From: Crossaster papposus
Lineage: Eukaryota > Echinodermata > Asteroidea > Velatida > Solasteridae
DNA: 64,000 bases
NCBI GenBank assembly: GCA_037893245.1
Contig: JBAIAA010000525.1
Location: 310,001-374,000 of the forward strand
Reading direction: 5' to 3'
The notes beneath the pieces were generated by a model. The model made no database searches, was not told the origin of the DNA, and worked only from the letters and a program-made list of their open reading frames with translations. The position numbers and the translations under genes were made by a program. Below are positions 22,163-33,480 of the stretch, one piece after another. The stretch's first letter is position 1. Each line of letters starts with the position of its first letter.

Positions 22163-23374
22163 TCACAGCTCGACGACTGTCGGTCTTCTTGTGCCTTCAT
22201 CACCACTCAGAGTCTGAGGCTTATGATCAAGGAGCCATTGCTTGAACCGAAGGAGCCATGCCACGGCCTTTCTGAGACGGTACCAAGATGATAATCTATT
22301 GATCAGTCTGTCTATGATGTCATCTTGTTTAGCCGCATCAATTGCTCTGGATACTGCTTCCTTCTTCACCTCCTTGTTCCTCTCAAGTAGATTTGGAGCG
22401 TCCGTTGTCAACGGCCATGTAGCTTCATCCTGCCAAAGGAAGTTCGGACCCTTTCTCCACCTATCTCTGTTAATCATGTCCTGAGCATCAAGACCTCTGG
22501 ATGCGTCGTCAGCAGGATTTAGCTCGGATTGCACGTACATCCATTGACTTGCTGTTGAACCGTCATGGATCACAGCTACCATGTTTGCCACAAAGGTATG
22601 GAAACGCTTTGTTTGGTTGTTGATGAACTGAAGCACCAACATGCTGCCAGTCCAAAACGTTGACTCCTGTACCTCCAGTCTTAATTCTTTCTTCAGCATC
22701 TTTCCCATCCTAACTGTTACTACAGCTGCAGACAACTTCTTGGGTGTTAACAAGACGCGAGTAGAAAACGCTACCACATTTTGTGAGACATATGATAAGT
22801 GATGGAGTTGACATTTACGAATCTGCCCAAACCAGTCTGGAACAAGACACCTCTCCATGGTAAACCTATCCATCATGGAAAGATCTTCCAACCACCTGGC
22901 CCAGTGCCGTTTGGTGTCAACCTCCAGGGGATTATCCCAGCCTTTACCCATAATTCTGCACTCGTTCTGAAAGAAAATCTTGGCTTGAAGGATGTATGGA
23001 CAAACAAACCCAAGGGGGTCGTACACAGAGCAGATGACACTAAGCAGACCTCTTTTGGTGTGACATCTGGACTTTGATTTTATCTTGATACCGAGCAGAT
23101 TATTATCTGTGTCCCAATGAACTCCTAAGGCTCTTTCCACCGGAAGGCCGTCTCGGTCAAGGTCCAGGTCTTTGAATACTTTAGCCCTGTCAACTTGTGG
23201 TATAGATTCTAAGACCTTTCTGCTGCTACCAATCCACTTGGTCAAGCGGAAACCTCCCATTGCCGACAGATCAGTCAGCTGCTTTTCCATCAAAAGAGCT
23301 TTATCTTCAGACCGCACAGACTTGAGGCAGTCATCAACATAGAAGTTTATTTTACCGTGACACCACATCAGCAC
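22163..23374 (-). pseudogene. BEL/Pao reverse transcriptase (palm) to RNase H region
   Basis: About 403 codons without a stop. Near the start is the RT catalytic box FYVDDCLKS. Later blocks, LLSVICSVYDPLGFVCPYIL and a QSELNPADDASRGL motif, are hallmarks of the Pao connection and RNase H segments. It joins the upstream RT fragments by frameshifts near 23360 and 23615. It stops at 22163 before any integrase HHCC or DDE motif. Confidence 0.85.
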
Positions 23375-23933
23375 TGAATTTGTCTTTGTTGTCTTCTGCT
23401 GTGCATCTCAGTGCGATGTTAGCACAGCTCGGGCTCCAAACGCCCCCAAACAGGTGAACTGTCATTCGGAAAACATCTGGTGGCTGAGTTGTGTCTCCTT
23501 CCGGCCACCAAAGAAACCTCAGGGCATCTCTGTGCTCTTTCTGAACTTGCACCTGGTGGAACATTTGTTCGACGTCACCCATCAAGCCGACCATGTGCTC
23601 ACGAAAGCGCATGATGACTCACATAAGCTTATTCATCATATCCGGCCCCTGTAGAACAGTGTCATTGAAAGACATCCCATGACTCTTGGCTGCACAGTCA
23701 AACACGACTCTCAGCTTATCTGGTTTGTTGGGGTTGATAACGGCGTGGTGAGGCAGGTACCAGGTTGCACCGGGAGAATTGTTCAGCTGTTCGTCTGCCA
23801 CCTTCTCGGCGTAGCCCTTCTTAACCAGCTGGTTCATCTCTTTGGTATATCTAATTTTCCGGAGGTTTTCTTTCGTCAATCTCTTGCCGAGAGACGAAAG
23901 ACGCCTCTCTGCCATCATCTTGTTATTAGGCAC
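23352..23933 (-). pseudogene. BEL/Pao reverse transcriptase, fingers and first palm part, two frames
   Basis: 23933-23619 reads an RT N-terminal segment with WYLPHHAVINPNKPDKLRVV and FDCAAKSHGMSFND. After a shift near 23615, 23612-23352 continues with GLMGDVEQMFHQVQV and LRFLWW. These are the conserved Pao RT blocks A to B. The two frames are adjacent without missing sequence, so single-base changes explain the break. Confidence 0.85.
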
Positions 23934-24084
23934 GTCCGGGGGGGTCGCGCTTAAAGGGAATGGCTAGCTGGTAATGGCCATCGACTATGCTTATTGACCC
24001 CTTCCATATTTTTTACCGCCCTCATATCGTCAACTGACATAGCAGGCAAGTCACTTGCCAAGGATATAGGCCGATATCCAACTT

Positions 24085-24915
24085 TCAAAACTTCTCTACC
24101 TGAGCCTCAAGGTTTCCTTGGACAAAGTTAGATACAGCACTACCGGTTCCCTTGTAACCCAACGGACCATTAATAGTCCACCCGAGTGATGTTTTGACAG
24201 CATAGTGATCCCCCTCTTTGCCATGTCGTACCTCAAGAGGGACTAATATATCGGGTACATCTTGGCCATTTAACATGGTGACACCTTCCTTAGATATACG
24301 AGGAAACGGGATGTCCTTTAGGTGCTTGTGAGGGCTCAAATCTTTGTGAGTGGCACAGCTGTCTCGCAGGGTAGGAAAGTCCTTCAAGGCGTAGACTCGT
24401 GGCAGGTGGAACATTTTGCCCTTGTTGTTACCGGATATGTTCAGAGCGACCGCCAATGTATCCACCTGTGATCCCTTGTTCAGCGTGTCGAGGGACAGGG
24501 CTTGTGGACTACCCTGTATGTAAAGCATCCTCACCAGATCTACGGAGCACAAACTCTTGTTACTGCCAGGGTCGAGTAGCGTATGAGTCTTGATGCTGTC
24601 ACTTCTGCCGACCCCCTTCACGATTACCGCAACGATAGGCAAAGCCACCTTGTTAGTAACCTGGTCCTCTCCGCATGCAAAACTGGTAGCTCCCAGGTTA
24701 TGGCTGTCAGTTGACCATAGCTCTGTTGGGGCTTGAACGTTGATACTGGAAGACTGGAACACATTGTGCAGTAGTTTTGAGTGTCTCATTTTGCAACCTC
24801 CAACTCCACATGCACCCTGATCACATCTTCTGGCAAAGTGACGTCTAGCCGTCAGGCAATTGAAACATAACCTGTTCTTTTGGGCTACATCGAGACGATC
24901 ATGTGGACTCATCAT
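24085..24915 (-). pseudogene. BEL/Pao zinc knuckle and aspartic protease
   Basis: A 276-codon open stretch. Near its start, RLCFNCLTARRHFARRC is a CX2CX5HX4C zinc knuckle, followed by a second Cys/His cluster ending KLLH, the usual Pao pair. At about residue 113 the protease motif is LLDPGSNKSL, with Pro where DTG or DSG is normal. That may already be inactivating. The sequence then runs through the spacer with TSLGWTINGPLG typical of Pao elements. Confidence 0.8.
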
Positions 24916-24935
24916 AGTGAACTGGCTACACTCAA

Positions 24936-25221
24936 CTAACTGATGCCCTCCAGAGCACAGGGGACAAGACTGTTTCTGAGCATGCTGGTATCCATTTCCT
25001 TTGCTCGGTCGGGTTCTTTGAGTAGTTGGCTGTGATGTAGTCTTGGCTTGGACGTTGAAGTTGGATCCCTTCTTGGATTCACTGCTGCTTCATTTCTCAA
25101 ACCCATACACTGCCTCCCTGGCAGCCCTTCCAAGAAATCCAACAAGCTTCATGATGTTGGGATAGCGGCCTGTTTTGTCGAGGTGATCTATAACCTTTGA
25201 ACGCCATTTTTCGGCCGCCAT
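24936..25221 (-). pseudogene. BEL/Pao gag C-terminal scrap
   Basis: From an ATG at 25221 the frame reads MAAEKWRSKVIDHLDKTGRY, then LVGFLGRAA before a shift near 25145. The Phe-Leu-x-x-Ala-Ala pattern resembles the gag end just before the zinc knuckles. Most of gag upstream is absent. Confidence 0.55.
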
Positions 25222-25599
25222 GTTGAAATAAAAAGGCGGCCTCTGTCTCAAATTGTGCAAAATAAAAAGATTCGATTAAATAAAAGGATTAGTAGTCAGG
25301 TGAAAGTTATTATTATAGTCACCTCTATATACAAGTTCCAAGCCAAACTCATTCACAGTGATTATGGCATGCATGATCTAACGATGCATTTATTAAGCTT
25401 CACCACATCCAAGCCTTTCCCCGGAAAATTCTCTATGCATTATCCTATTATACAGCGAGATAGTTTTCCCGGAAGATTTTGCGGTGATAGTAAAACAAAA
25501 TGGTTCGGTCTTGTTGAGAGTGGTTCCAAGCAGTTCATGCAAAACAATTAAAAATTAAACCACATTAAGTTAATTTTAGTGTCAAATTTAGGGCGTTTT
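25222..25599. other. CEP104 intron, no gene recognised
   Basis: AT-rich, with no LTR-like start for the neighbouring BEL/Pao element. Confidence 0.4.
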
Positions 25600-25775
25600 T
25601 GCTACGGTGGCGGCCATCTTGGATTTCAGGTCGTTAGAATGCTCAGAAAAAATGCCACCCTAATTTTTGTTCATGTTCATAGTATCATCTAACAAAATCA
25701 AGTGAGTTTTTGCTTTTTTAACAAAAAAAATACACGAATCCTTTTTGTTATGACGAATATGCCTACACTATGATG
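25600..25775 (-). repeat. Interspersed repeat, copy 2 (inverted)
   Basis: Reverse-complement partner of 20880-21050, sharing CATAGTGTAGGCATATT, ACTCACTTGATTTTGTTAG-type and CCAAGATGGC words. With copy 1 it brackets the palindrome and the BEL/Pao remnant. Confidence 0.7.
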
Positions 25776-26006
25776 CGCGTTCGTATCTCTCATCCAGAAG
25801 GGTGGTATCATCAGCATACACCGAGACCCTGGCTTCGGTATCCCCCACCCCCGGTAATTTAATCTCCTTGGGATCGGCTCGGCTCTGCTCTAATCGCACG
25901 CCCAAGGGCTCGAGGGCAAGAATGTACAGGAGTGGAGATAACGGATATCCCTGACGAACCCCTCGGGATAGCGAGAACGGCCGGGAAATGTTACAAATGA
26001 CACTAA
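25768..26006 (-). pseudogene. Non-LTR retrotransposon reverse transcriptase fragment
   Basis: Minus-strand frame with SLSRGVRQGYPLSPLLYILA and, further on, VSVYADDTTLL. These are RT blocks 4 and 5 of a LINE, including the catalytic YADD. The two blocks are about 40 residues apart, as expected. The fragment is cut at both ends, and its upstream end is joined in frame to the capsid remnant next to it. The clade cannot be told. Confidence 0.75.
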
Positions 26007-26570
26007 TCCCAAGTAATTTAATTTTCATGTTTACACCGTTTAACAAAAGTCTATCTTGAAAATTATGTCTGCGTGTATAGGCCCTATTAGATCAATTATC
26101 TTGCTTCCCTTTGCGTGTGAAATCCTTCATTTATATGCGCGGGATTGTCTATAGTAGGGTCCGATACATCCATGTTTTCCGCGGTGTCCTTGTAGAACAG
26201 TCCGGATGTAAGATTAGAGTGTTTGGCCGCGGGCCAGGAGCGTTTTTAATATGGCCCTGTACAGATGTGTGTTGGTGGAGGGGGTGATGACCCGGTCATT
26301 TAAAGACACGTTCACTTCAGAAAAGATAGACTGAATAATAAGGTTGACGGGCGCGACTGGTACATCGCTGGCTAATGCACCCCCATTAGCATCAACAATT
26401 TTAGCCTGTATACGTGTAGCATTGTTTGCGCCAAATCCAAGTAAGTCTCGCTTGAACCATTAATGAGAAATTCAATGGGGCCGGAGTCCACAATGTTTGT
26501 CAAGGGTTGATATTGTACCCATTGTCCTTTTGCAACACTAGTCTGAGTGGTAGGTACCGCAAATAGACCC
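26007..26570 (-). pseudogene. Polinton/Maverick-type major capsid protein remnant
   Basis: Minus-strand, frameshifted relative of the large family often annotated as F54H12.2-like, to which Polinton capsid proteins are assigned. Visible markers are VPTTQTS and GPIEF near the start, LDLAQTMLHV, SIFSEVNVSLN, a GLFYKDTAENMD block in a different frame, and LNGVNMKIKLL at the end. At least two frame changes and deletions separate them. Fewer than 200 of the expected several hundred residues remain. No other Polinton gene (integrase, polymerase B, protease, ATPase) was seen nearby. The call rests on remembered motif resemblance. Confidence 0.6.
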
Positions 26571-26573
26571 TTA

Positions 26574-26968
26574 TGGTGGGTTTTCACGGGGCACGCGAAT
26601 GATTTGCGAAGGATGCGAACGCCGAAAAGTCCAACATTTGGAGAAGTTTTTCTCCGAATGTGTCGCGACAATGCAGTTTGTGCATAGTTCTCCCAACGTT
26701 TGTGCAAATGTTGTGTGTAGATTTGCCGAACTATGGCTAGTCCACACGAAGAACATGCGACTAAAATGCAAACACGAATGTTGCAGGAATCTCGGGCAAC
26801 ATTCGTGCGGACATTTCGCGACACATGCGACACGTGCGAACTTTTCGAGCATATTTTGCGAAAAATGAACGTCGTGCGACATTCATGCGACATTCGTACA
26901 TAATCGCGCGATTATCTAGCGAAAGGCTCGCGAAGTCACTTGTTCTCAAGAAGTACTTGTTCTCATTT
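26574..26968. mobile_element. Half copy of the 11173-12187 foldback family
   Basis: Starts TGGTGGGTTTTCACGGGGCA just after a TTA (26571-26573). It runs as the inverted counterpart of 11800-12187, sharing the AAGAACATGCGACTAAAATG-like and CGTGCGACATTCATGCGAC-like words. It stops near TTGTTCTCATTTCC, the point where the other copy turns into its central region, so only one arm is left. Confidence 0.65.
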
Positions 26969-28634
26969 CCAATATCATAATATAATGTTTTTAGGTACCT
27001 GTACCAATCACTGCGTTCCCCCATGATAATGTTTTTTCATTGTAGTATTAATCTAGAATGATCCCAATTCGCTTTTACTACCGAGTATTACATGTATGTT
27101 AAACAAGGTACAATCTGAAAGTATGACAATATACACCTTCTTTTTCTTTTTTCATTGTATTTTAAAATAAACATATTAAAATAATAAGCACAAACAAAAA
27201 CTTATTTAAATTTAAGCTTAAAAAGAAAAGAAAAAAAGAAAAAAAGAAAAACAAATTGAATTTGTAATGTATTTTAATACAAAATACAAACTATATATAT
27301 ATACACAAGAGCGTGTTTCAAATTAATCATTATTTTTACATTCACACAACAAATACACTATTTGCAGAACAAAATAAAAACTGTTTAAAACGATTTCGTC
27401 TGGAGGTCGAGGGGATCCGGCAGGGCTCCTTTCCCCCACAAGTTAAAAAAACAAAAACAAACAAACAAACAAAACACCAACCCCACTTAGACAAGAAAGT
27501 ATGTCTTGCCTCCAGGTTATTATGCGCATGTGTGCATGAAACTGGTCTATAGGCTGTAGGGTTTTAATCACTAGTTTATACGTATACCATAGCCCCACTT
27601 TGGGCCCATACCCAGTCAGCATATATAGGCAGTGTTGTAGTACTTATACTCTGTACTTGTACTTGCATGTCAAAGTACTTGTACTCGAACTGATGGTACT
27701 CATATTTGGGTAGCAAAGTACTCGAACTCGACGCGTTGAAATTGTACTCAATCATCAAGGATCTTGTACCTGAATGGCAATACTCGATAACCAAACTATA
27801 TAGCTTGGCTTACTATGACCTTATTTTATTGATACTTTCAATTGGTTGATTGCTAAGAAATCGACTTCCTCTGGGCGAGTCTGGACAAATACATAACAGC
27901 TAGCATGGGTATACCGGTCTGACTGAACCTGTGCCAATTACGCCCAATGACCCATTTGCCATATGTGTGCACACTGGCCAATCATGTACAGGAAATGTGA
28001 TTGTGCTCCTCAAAATCATTTGGGGCAAACCATGACTGGCAGTTTTTCTAAACTATGGCTTCGGTCTATTTACGGGTTCAGCCCCATTGCAAACGTGCAA
28101 ACGAGACCTAGCTATCTGCTGAGCAAAAAGTCATTCGAGACCGTTTGCTCAGCACGTAGCTCACCGTGTGCAGTAAACATTTCCTGAGATTTCTGCCTCG
28201 CGAGGTCGTGAGGCAATTGTCTGTTCCGTTTGATTTTGTTCGCCTCGCGAGGCGAAAATCTAACCGTGTGCGGTGAACCTAATTGTTCCTAATTATCTTC
28301 ATACAATGTACAAATACCTCAGTGACAACAGATTCCAAGGACAAGTATGATTGGTCTTATTTTTCTTTGATCAAAGCTTCAATTATCTTTATAAGCAATC
28401 AATAAATGTGTACAATCCCTTGTTACAATAATGGGTCAACTGCACTTCTTATAATAAACTTGGGTCTAAAGTAGTCCTCACTGAAATGCAATAACTAATA
28501 CAAATATAAATCATCACAGGTCTTAACTGGCAAATAAAGTAACACTTGGGGGGGGGGGGGGGGGGGGGTACTTGTAATAACCCTCAGACAATGTAACTAA
28601 GCTCAGCAATAACCATAATTAATCCTCACTGAGT
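26969..28634. other. CEP104 intron with simple repeats and a poly(G) run
   Basis: A and AG tracts lie at 27215-27250. A block of GTACTTGTACTCGAACT words (27630-27730) begins CAGTGTTGTAGTACTTATAC and looks like one end of a hAT-type element whose other end I could not find. A pure G run is at 28549-28568. No gene recognised. Confidence 0.4.
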
Positions 28635-30338
28635 AGAGTTCTTGCGTTTCAGACCGTCAATAACTGTCGTACGCAAGCCTAGCCAATCAGCACTTGCGAG
28701 TGTTCATGAGGTCAGCGGTGCTTGCGTTCCATCCAATGAACTGTCGGCACTGTACCTTAGCTTGTTGTTATTCGTAATAAGGCCTGGCATACGATATACA
28801 TGTACATAATTATTATAATTATTAGTATATATACGCCCTCCTCCCGCTGGTGACTGACACGCCAGATCTGTACAATGACGCCCGGCCCGCTTCTATTGTT
28901 AAAAGGTTCAATGGGATACGAACATGTACTGTACATGGAGGGAATTTCAAAGGGGGATTTTCAACATGCGGATTTTGAACATGCGGATTGTAATTGTGAG
29001 GATCAAACCATTTTAAATGCAGGGAACACATAGGCCTGGGAATTACTTACACCAAGTATAGAGTATATAAACCAGCTTCCAGAGGGGATGTTTGTCCATA
29101 GTGATTATTAGTGCCGTCCACACAAAACCCTTTTTTTAAATTACCGTCAGACGTACCAAAACGCGGATGTCTGTTGTATTCATAATGAAGCACCATATGT
29201 GGCAGAGAAACCCCCCCCCTCCCTCTTTTATGTTGAGCATTGTGTTTCAAGGGGAGATGGGTTTCAAGGGGAGATGGGTTAGGTTACAATAGTGTCGAGT
29301 GCGTATAAAGTATCGTGCTGGGTATAGGTGTATTCCATTTCCACCCCATAAACAGAACCCATAAACGTGCACCGTGACCCACCCCTAAACTTAACGTAAA
29401 ATGGGGCAACTTTGTCATGCTGGGTAACTTTGGCCACTACATGCAAAAAACAATCTTTTGATTTTACTTGTATTTTTGGACATTTGGTTTTTATTATTTA
29501 TGTAAATGATCAAGAAAGAGTTGAAAAATAACATCAAACTGGATTTTATGTGATATTTTTGAAATGCTTTTCCCCAAACGATCTGACCAAAGTTGCCCTA
29601 ACCCTGAATTGTTGTCAATGAGTATAAAACTTACAATACGCTTCCGGAAACTTGTTCAACTAATTGTGTTTATCAATGGGCAATCGTCAATTTTAGCTTT
29701 TCAGAAAATTCTGGAGTGTTTGAGGAATCAAATCGATTTTTATTTGTAGTTTTTATGTGTGCAAACGGATTTTGTTTACGGTCAAAAAATGTTTGTTGGC
29801 TCAAACCCAACTCTATTGTAAAACATAACACGGAAAATATAACATCATTGTTTAATATGCAGAAATATATTGTAAATTGTCTGAAAATATCGACCAAGGT
29901 TTCCCATTTTACGGTACAAATGTCCACCACACTGACACTGCGTGAGCAACGAGCAGTCGTTCTTCGTGTTCCCTGCATTTAAAATGGTTTGATCCCGACA
30001 ACCTGCGTGTTGAAAATAACATTGAAATTCCCGCCACGTACGTATCCCATTGTACCTAGCCTTGTAACAAAAGAAGCAGGGATCAGTCCTTGCAAACGCC
30101 AGTACATATCTGGCGTGTCAGTCACGCGACCAGCGGGGGCAGGGTGTGTACACTAATGATTATAATAATCATGTAGATCGTATGTCAGACCTTATTACGA
30201 ATAACAATAAGCTACGGTACAGTCCCAATAGTTCATTGGATGGAACGCAAGCACCGCTGACCTCACGAACACTCGCATGTGCTGATTGGCTTGTCTTGCG
30301 TACAACGGTAATTTACAGTCTAAAACGCACGAACTCTA
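28635..30338. mobile_element. DNA element with inverted repeats of about 400 bp
   Basis: The left arm 28635-29033 (from AGAGTTCTTGCGTTTCAGAC) is inversely repeated at 29960-30338 (ending GTCTAAAACGCACGAACTC). Shared inner words include CGTACGCAAG, CCAATGAAC, TTGTTATTCGTAATAAGG and CATTTTAAATGCAGGGAAC. The arms have diverged by many substitutions. The 930-bp centre holds TGGGGCAACTTTGTC- and AAAGTTGCCC-type sequences but no transposase. Target duplications are unclear. Confidence 0.7.
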
Positions 30339-30954
30339 ACAAGTCGATCAGAATAACCCTCACTGGACGTTAGGAACAATAGACCAGGTAAACGTCTCTG
30401 GGGACAGCTAGCTTAATGATCAGAGCTGCACTTAACCGATGCTACGCCAACTGGCACAGGACATACAACCGGTATGCAAGCCTTTCAATCACTCTCAGCT
30501 CTGTTAAGTTCCAATCAATAGGTCTCCCTAGTCCCGTCAATCCAAGTACCACTGTTATCTGACTATCACAACAGTTAATCAATCCACCAGGGTTACCGCG
30601 CTACTGTTCAAGCAACATTTACCCTCATACAACTACACGGATCGCTATATAGGCCAGGGTACGAGAAACCTCACAATAACTAAGCGCTACGACGGTAAGC
30701 CTCACAGAGCTACATGTAGCTACTCAACAACCACCGGATCGCCACTCAGCCGTCACCGCCACTACAGCGTTAAACCGACGACAGGCAATCACCACTCAAA
30801 ACAAATACCGCTAGCTCTTAAACCAAAATTCACTACCCTCGCTCACACCAGTTCCCGCAATGCATGCATTAACAATGCACTGTAAGTTAACCAACTCTAC
30901 TTACCGAAGCGAACGCTTAAATCCTGTTTTAAAACCTGATAAATCGTGTGTTTT
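30339..30954. other. CEP104 intron, no gene recognised
   Basis: Fairly GC-balanced DNA without coding similarity or obvious repeats. Confidence 0.4.
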
Positions 30955-31316
30955 CTGTTCCACAGAGCGTGAGTTCGAATCCCGGCCGGGACACGTGTGT
31001 CCTTAAGCAAGGCAATTAAACCACTATTGCTTCGTCCTTCGGATGGGACGTAAAGTTGTAGGTCCCGTGTGTTGTATAATTCATAATGTGTTTATATATC
31101 TTTCCCATTATAACATTATAAAATTGTATAATGCACATAAAAGAACCCAGAACACTTATCGCTAAGAGAAGGGGTTTGCCCCGGTGTTCCTGGCTGACAC
31201 AGCCTCTGTCTACGGGTTTCTTCTGGCTTACGAGCTACAGTGCCTTGAGCGCTTTTGAAGGATCCTTGGTTTCATTACCAGAAAATAATAATAATAATAA
31301 TAATAATAATAATCGC
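30955..31316 (+). mobile_element. tRNA-derived SINE with (AAT)n tail
   Basis: B-box GAGTTCGAATCCC at 30971-30983, followed by GTCCTTAAGCAAGGCAATTA and CTTCGGATGGGACGTAAAG, blocks shared by many animal SINE/LINE tails. Then AAAAGAACCCAGAACACTTA and the tail CAGTGCCTTGAGCGCTTTTG end in ten AAT units (31283-31313). The 5' A box is not clear. Confidence 0.7.
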
Positions 31317-32874
31317 GCAAGTAACAGACAGAGGTCCTGTAGCATCGCGACCATTTGCAAAACTGCCCAAAGCTTCGACGAAGCCCCGGACTAGAACTGT
31401 ACGCGCTGCTGATTGGTCGCGACACCCCACTGAAAGGTCACCGACCTTATGCGGTGCGAACCACTGGTCCCCACACTCAATGATTTTCAATCTGTTTATT
31501 TCGCCACAGTACTCACTGTTAACAAGACACGGTCGTTTTATAATCACAGAATGTTATAGGGTGTTAACAATGTTCCGGCCCATGAGTCAGTTTTAAACAT
31601 ACGTTTAGCCTATTTATTTTATATGTATTCCAATTCATAAATACATGTCGGCTAATATACACCAGAAGAAGTCAAGAATACAGTTTCAAACTATTAAAAC
31701 CAGCCAGTTAGTATTTATGATCCGTTTAAAACTGGCCACGTGATGGGCTCTCTGCCAATATGGATGGGTAAACTGTATCAAGTATTTATGAATATAGATT
31801 AATATATACGAGTATCAAAAGAACAAGAAACGCTGTGGGTAATACCAGCGAAATTGTATTCGTAACAAATAGAAAGTACGGTTGACTTAGCCTTGTGCAA
31901 GGCCTTAGTAGTTTATTAGTTCGAAATCCACGCCGCGCGCTGCATGCAGAGTTTAGCATGCACGTGCAAAAATGCATTGCAAACAGCGACCTCACGCGGT
32001 CTGTATTTATGCAAATCAACTGTATCCAACATCAGGCCTTGTTCTGTTCGGATATGAAATTGTATGTTCTTTGTTTATTTTGCGCTAGATTTCTAGCGCA
32101 CGACCTCGTATGCGAATACAGATAATGGGACTAAGATTTTGATTTACTAATCACACCTTGGTTATAATCCCGACGTCATCAAATTATACGTAGCAGCTAC
32201 GTTGCATGCACCCGCGACACAATGACGGAGATTTAGCGTTGTTTGTCGTCTGAGGATCTGTCGTGTTGTTTGAATTTTGCAGCGGATACATTGTTTGATA
32301 CTTTGATTTATAACCCAAGCATAGGAAGGCCAAAGGATCATTTCTTCGTGATCAAGATATTTGTCGTGAATCAGTCTATATATGAATCAACTACTAGAGT
32401 ACTATAGTCTGATAATCTCCAAAATTTTTAGCATATTAACCGTGTTATGACACCGCCGACTCTGAATATACATTTTCTACGCAACGACGGACCAAAAAGA
32501 AACGACTTTAAAGGTCAGCTTAGGGTATTAACATAATGAGCACCACCCCCAAAACATCACACGGATGATTAAAACAAGGCTCTTGGTCGTCTTCAGTTGA
32601 TTTGCATAAATAGTGGCGGTGTAAGGTCGCTGCTCGCGCTGTATTTTGTTCACTGCTAACTGCAGCGCCCGGCGTGGACTTCTGACGGATAACGACAAGT
32701 GTCCTACACGAGGCTACATACGACTGCGCACTGAGCCCAAACTTAGTTACGTATTAAAGAAAACTAGTTTTTAAAAATTTAAATCGAAACAAATAATCAT
32801 TTAGGACATGTGTGTGTCTTCATGAAAATCATTGATTGTCATTACCACAAATATGTTTGATTGTTTCAACTTAC
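31317..32874. other. CEP104 intron, no gene recognised
   Basis: Mixed sequence. No open frame with a recognisable family and no repeat boundary seen. Confidence 0.4.
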
Positions 32875-33038
32875 TGTGTCTTCAAAGTTGGCAGTGGTCT
32901 ATCGACAATAGTTGTTGGCACAGAATTATTAGAAGCGGTTTGTCCTGTAGATAATGGACTACTGGTCCGGACTTGGACTGGATTGTTTCTCAGGGGGTCA
33001 TCTTTCATTGGCGGCAATGGAGAATCATTTTCACCACT
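32875..33038 (-). CDS. CEP104: CEP104 exon, disordered linker before the TOG domain
   Basis: A 164-bp exon with acceptor AATTTTAG before 33038 and donor GACACA|GTAAGT after 32875. It encodes 54 residues plus two bases of a Gln codon. The product is Pro/Ser/Asn-rich (SGENDSPLPPMKDDP at the start) and ends DRPLPTLKT, matching the DERPLPAIRK block of vertebrate CEP104. The two leftover bases are completed by the single first base of the exon at 18657, so the junction reads TQND. The low-complexity part alone would be weak evidence, but the motif, phase and order support it. Upstream exons were not found to the right. Confidence 0.72.
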
Positions 33039-33179
33039 CTAAAATTAACATGACATATTTCAATATTACTAGTAATATTAACAATGTTAACAAAGTATAA
33101 CATCAGGTAGTACATGTACATGTATGTACATCGAGTATGATTTTCAACAGTATACACCATAAGGCGGACCATCAAATAC

Positions 33180-33480
33180 CAATTCATCCACCAGTCTCGA
33201 TTATCATGTTCTGGGTCACCACAAAGAAAGCAATTTGAAGAGTCAAGTAAGAGAACTATGAGCTTCAAAGAGCTTGCCGCTTGCAATCTGTTCAGACCAT
33301 TGCTTGTTGTGCTATTTTGTGGTTTACTTTGATAGAAACAGGTTGGTTTTTGTTGGATGTTGGATGTCCCCAGTACTGCGTCGCTTTTCTGTAACTTGGC
33401 AAATTCACTTGGCAGGTAATTCCTAATCCACGTTGTAGAAGCTACTCTTCTATTCCACACCGACACGGCGTTTTCATTGG
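33180..33480 (-). other. Unidentified open frame beside the CEP104 exon
   Basis: Minus-strand frame (part of a 153-codon stretch, 33466-33005) with RVASTTWIRNYLPSEFAKLQ, then SSNCFLCGDPEHDNRDWWMN. Composition looks protein-like, with a CFLCG Cys pair and a DWW motif. I do not recognise the family; it may be a transposon gene fragment in the intron rather than a CEP104 exon. Confidence 0.25.

Larger units (their letters stand above)
22163..25221 (-). mobile_element. BEL/Pao LTR retrotransposon, truncated and frameshifted
   Basis: Minus-strand remnant with domains in Pao order: a gag scrap, zinc knuckle, aspartic protease, reverse transcriptase and RNase H region. Reading is broken into at least five frames. 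No integrase, no second half of pol and no LTRs could be seen, so both ends are missing and it cannot be active. It lies in the intron between the CEP104 exons at 18480 and 32875, antisense to nothing and on the same strand as the host gene. Confidence 0.85.

Noticed and set aside
22163-25221. Endogenous retrovirus
   Set aside because: The pol motifs are of Pao type and no envelope-like frame or LTR was seen.
31228-31596. Frames with poly-Ile, poly-Asn or poly-Tyr
   Set aside because: They read through the (AAT)n tail of a SINE.
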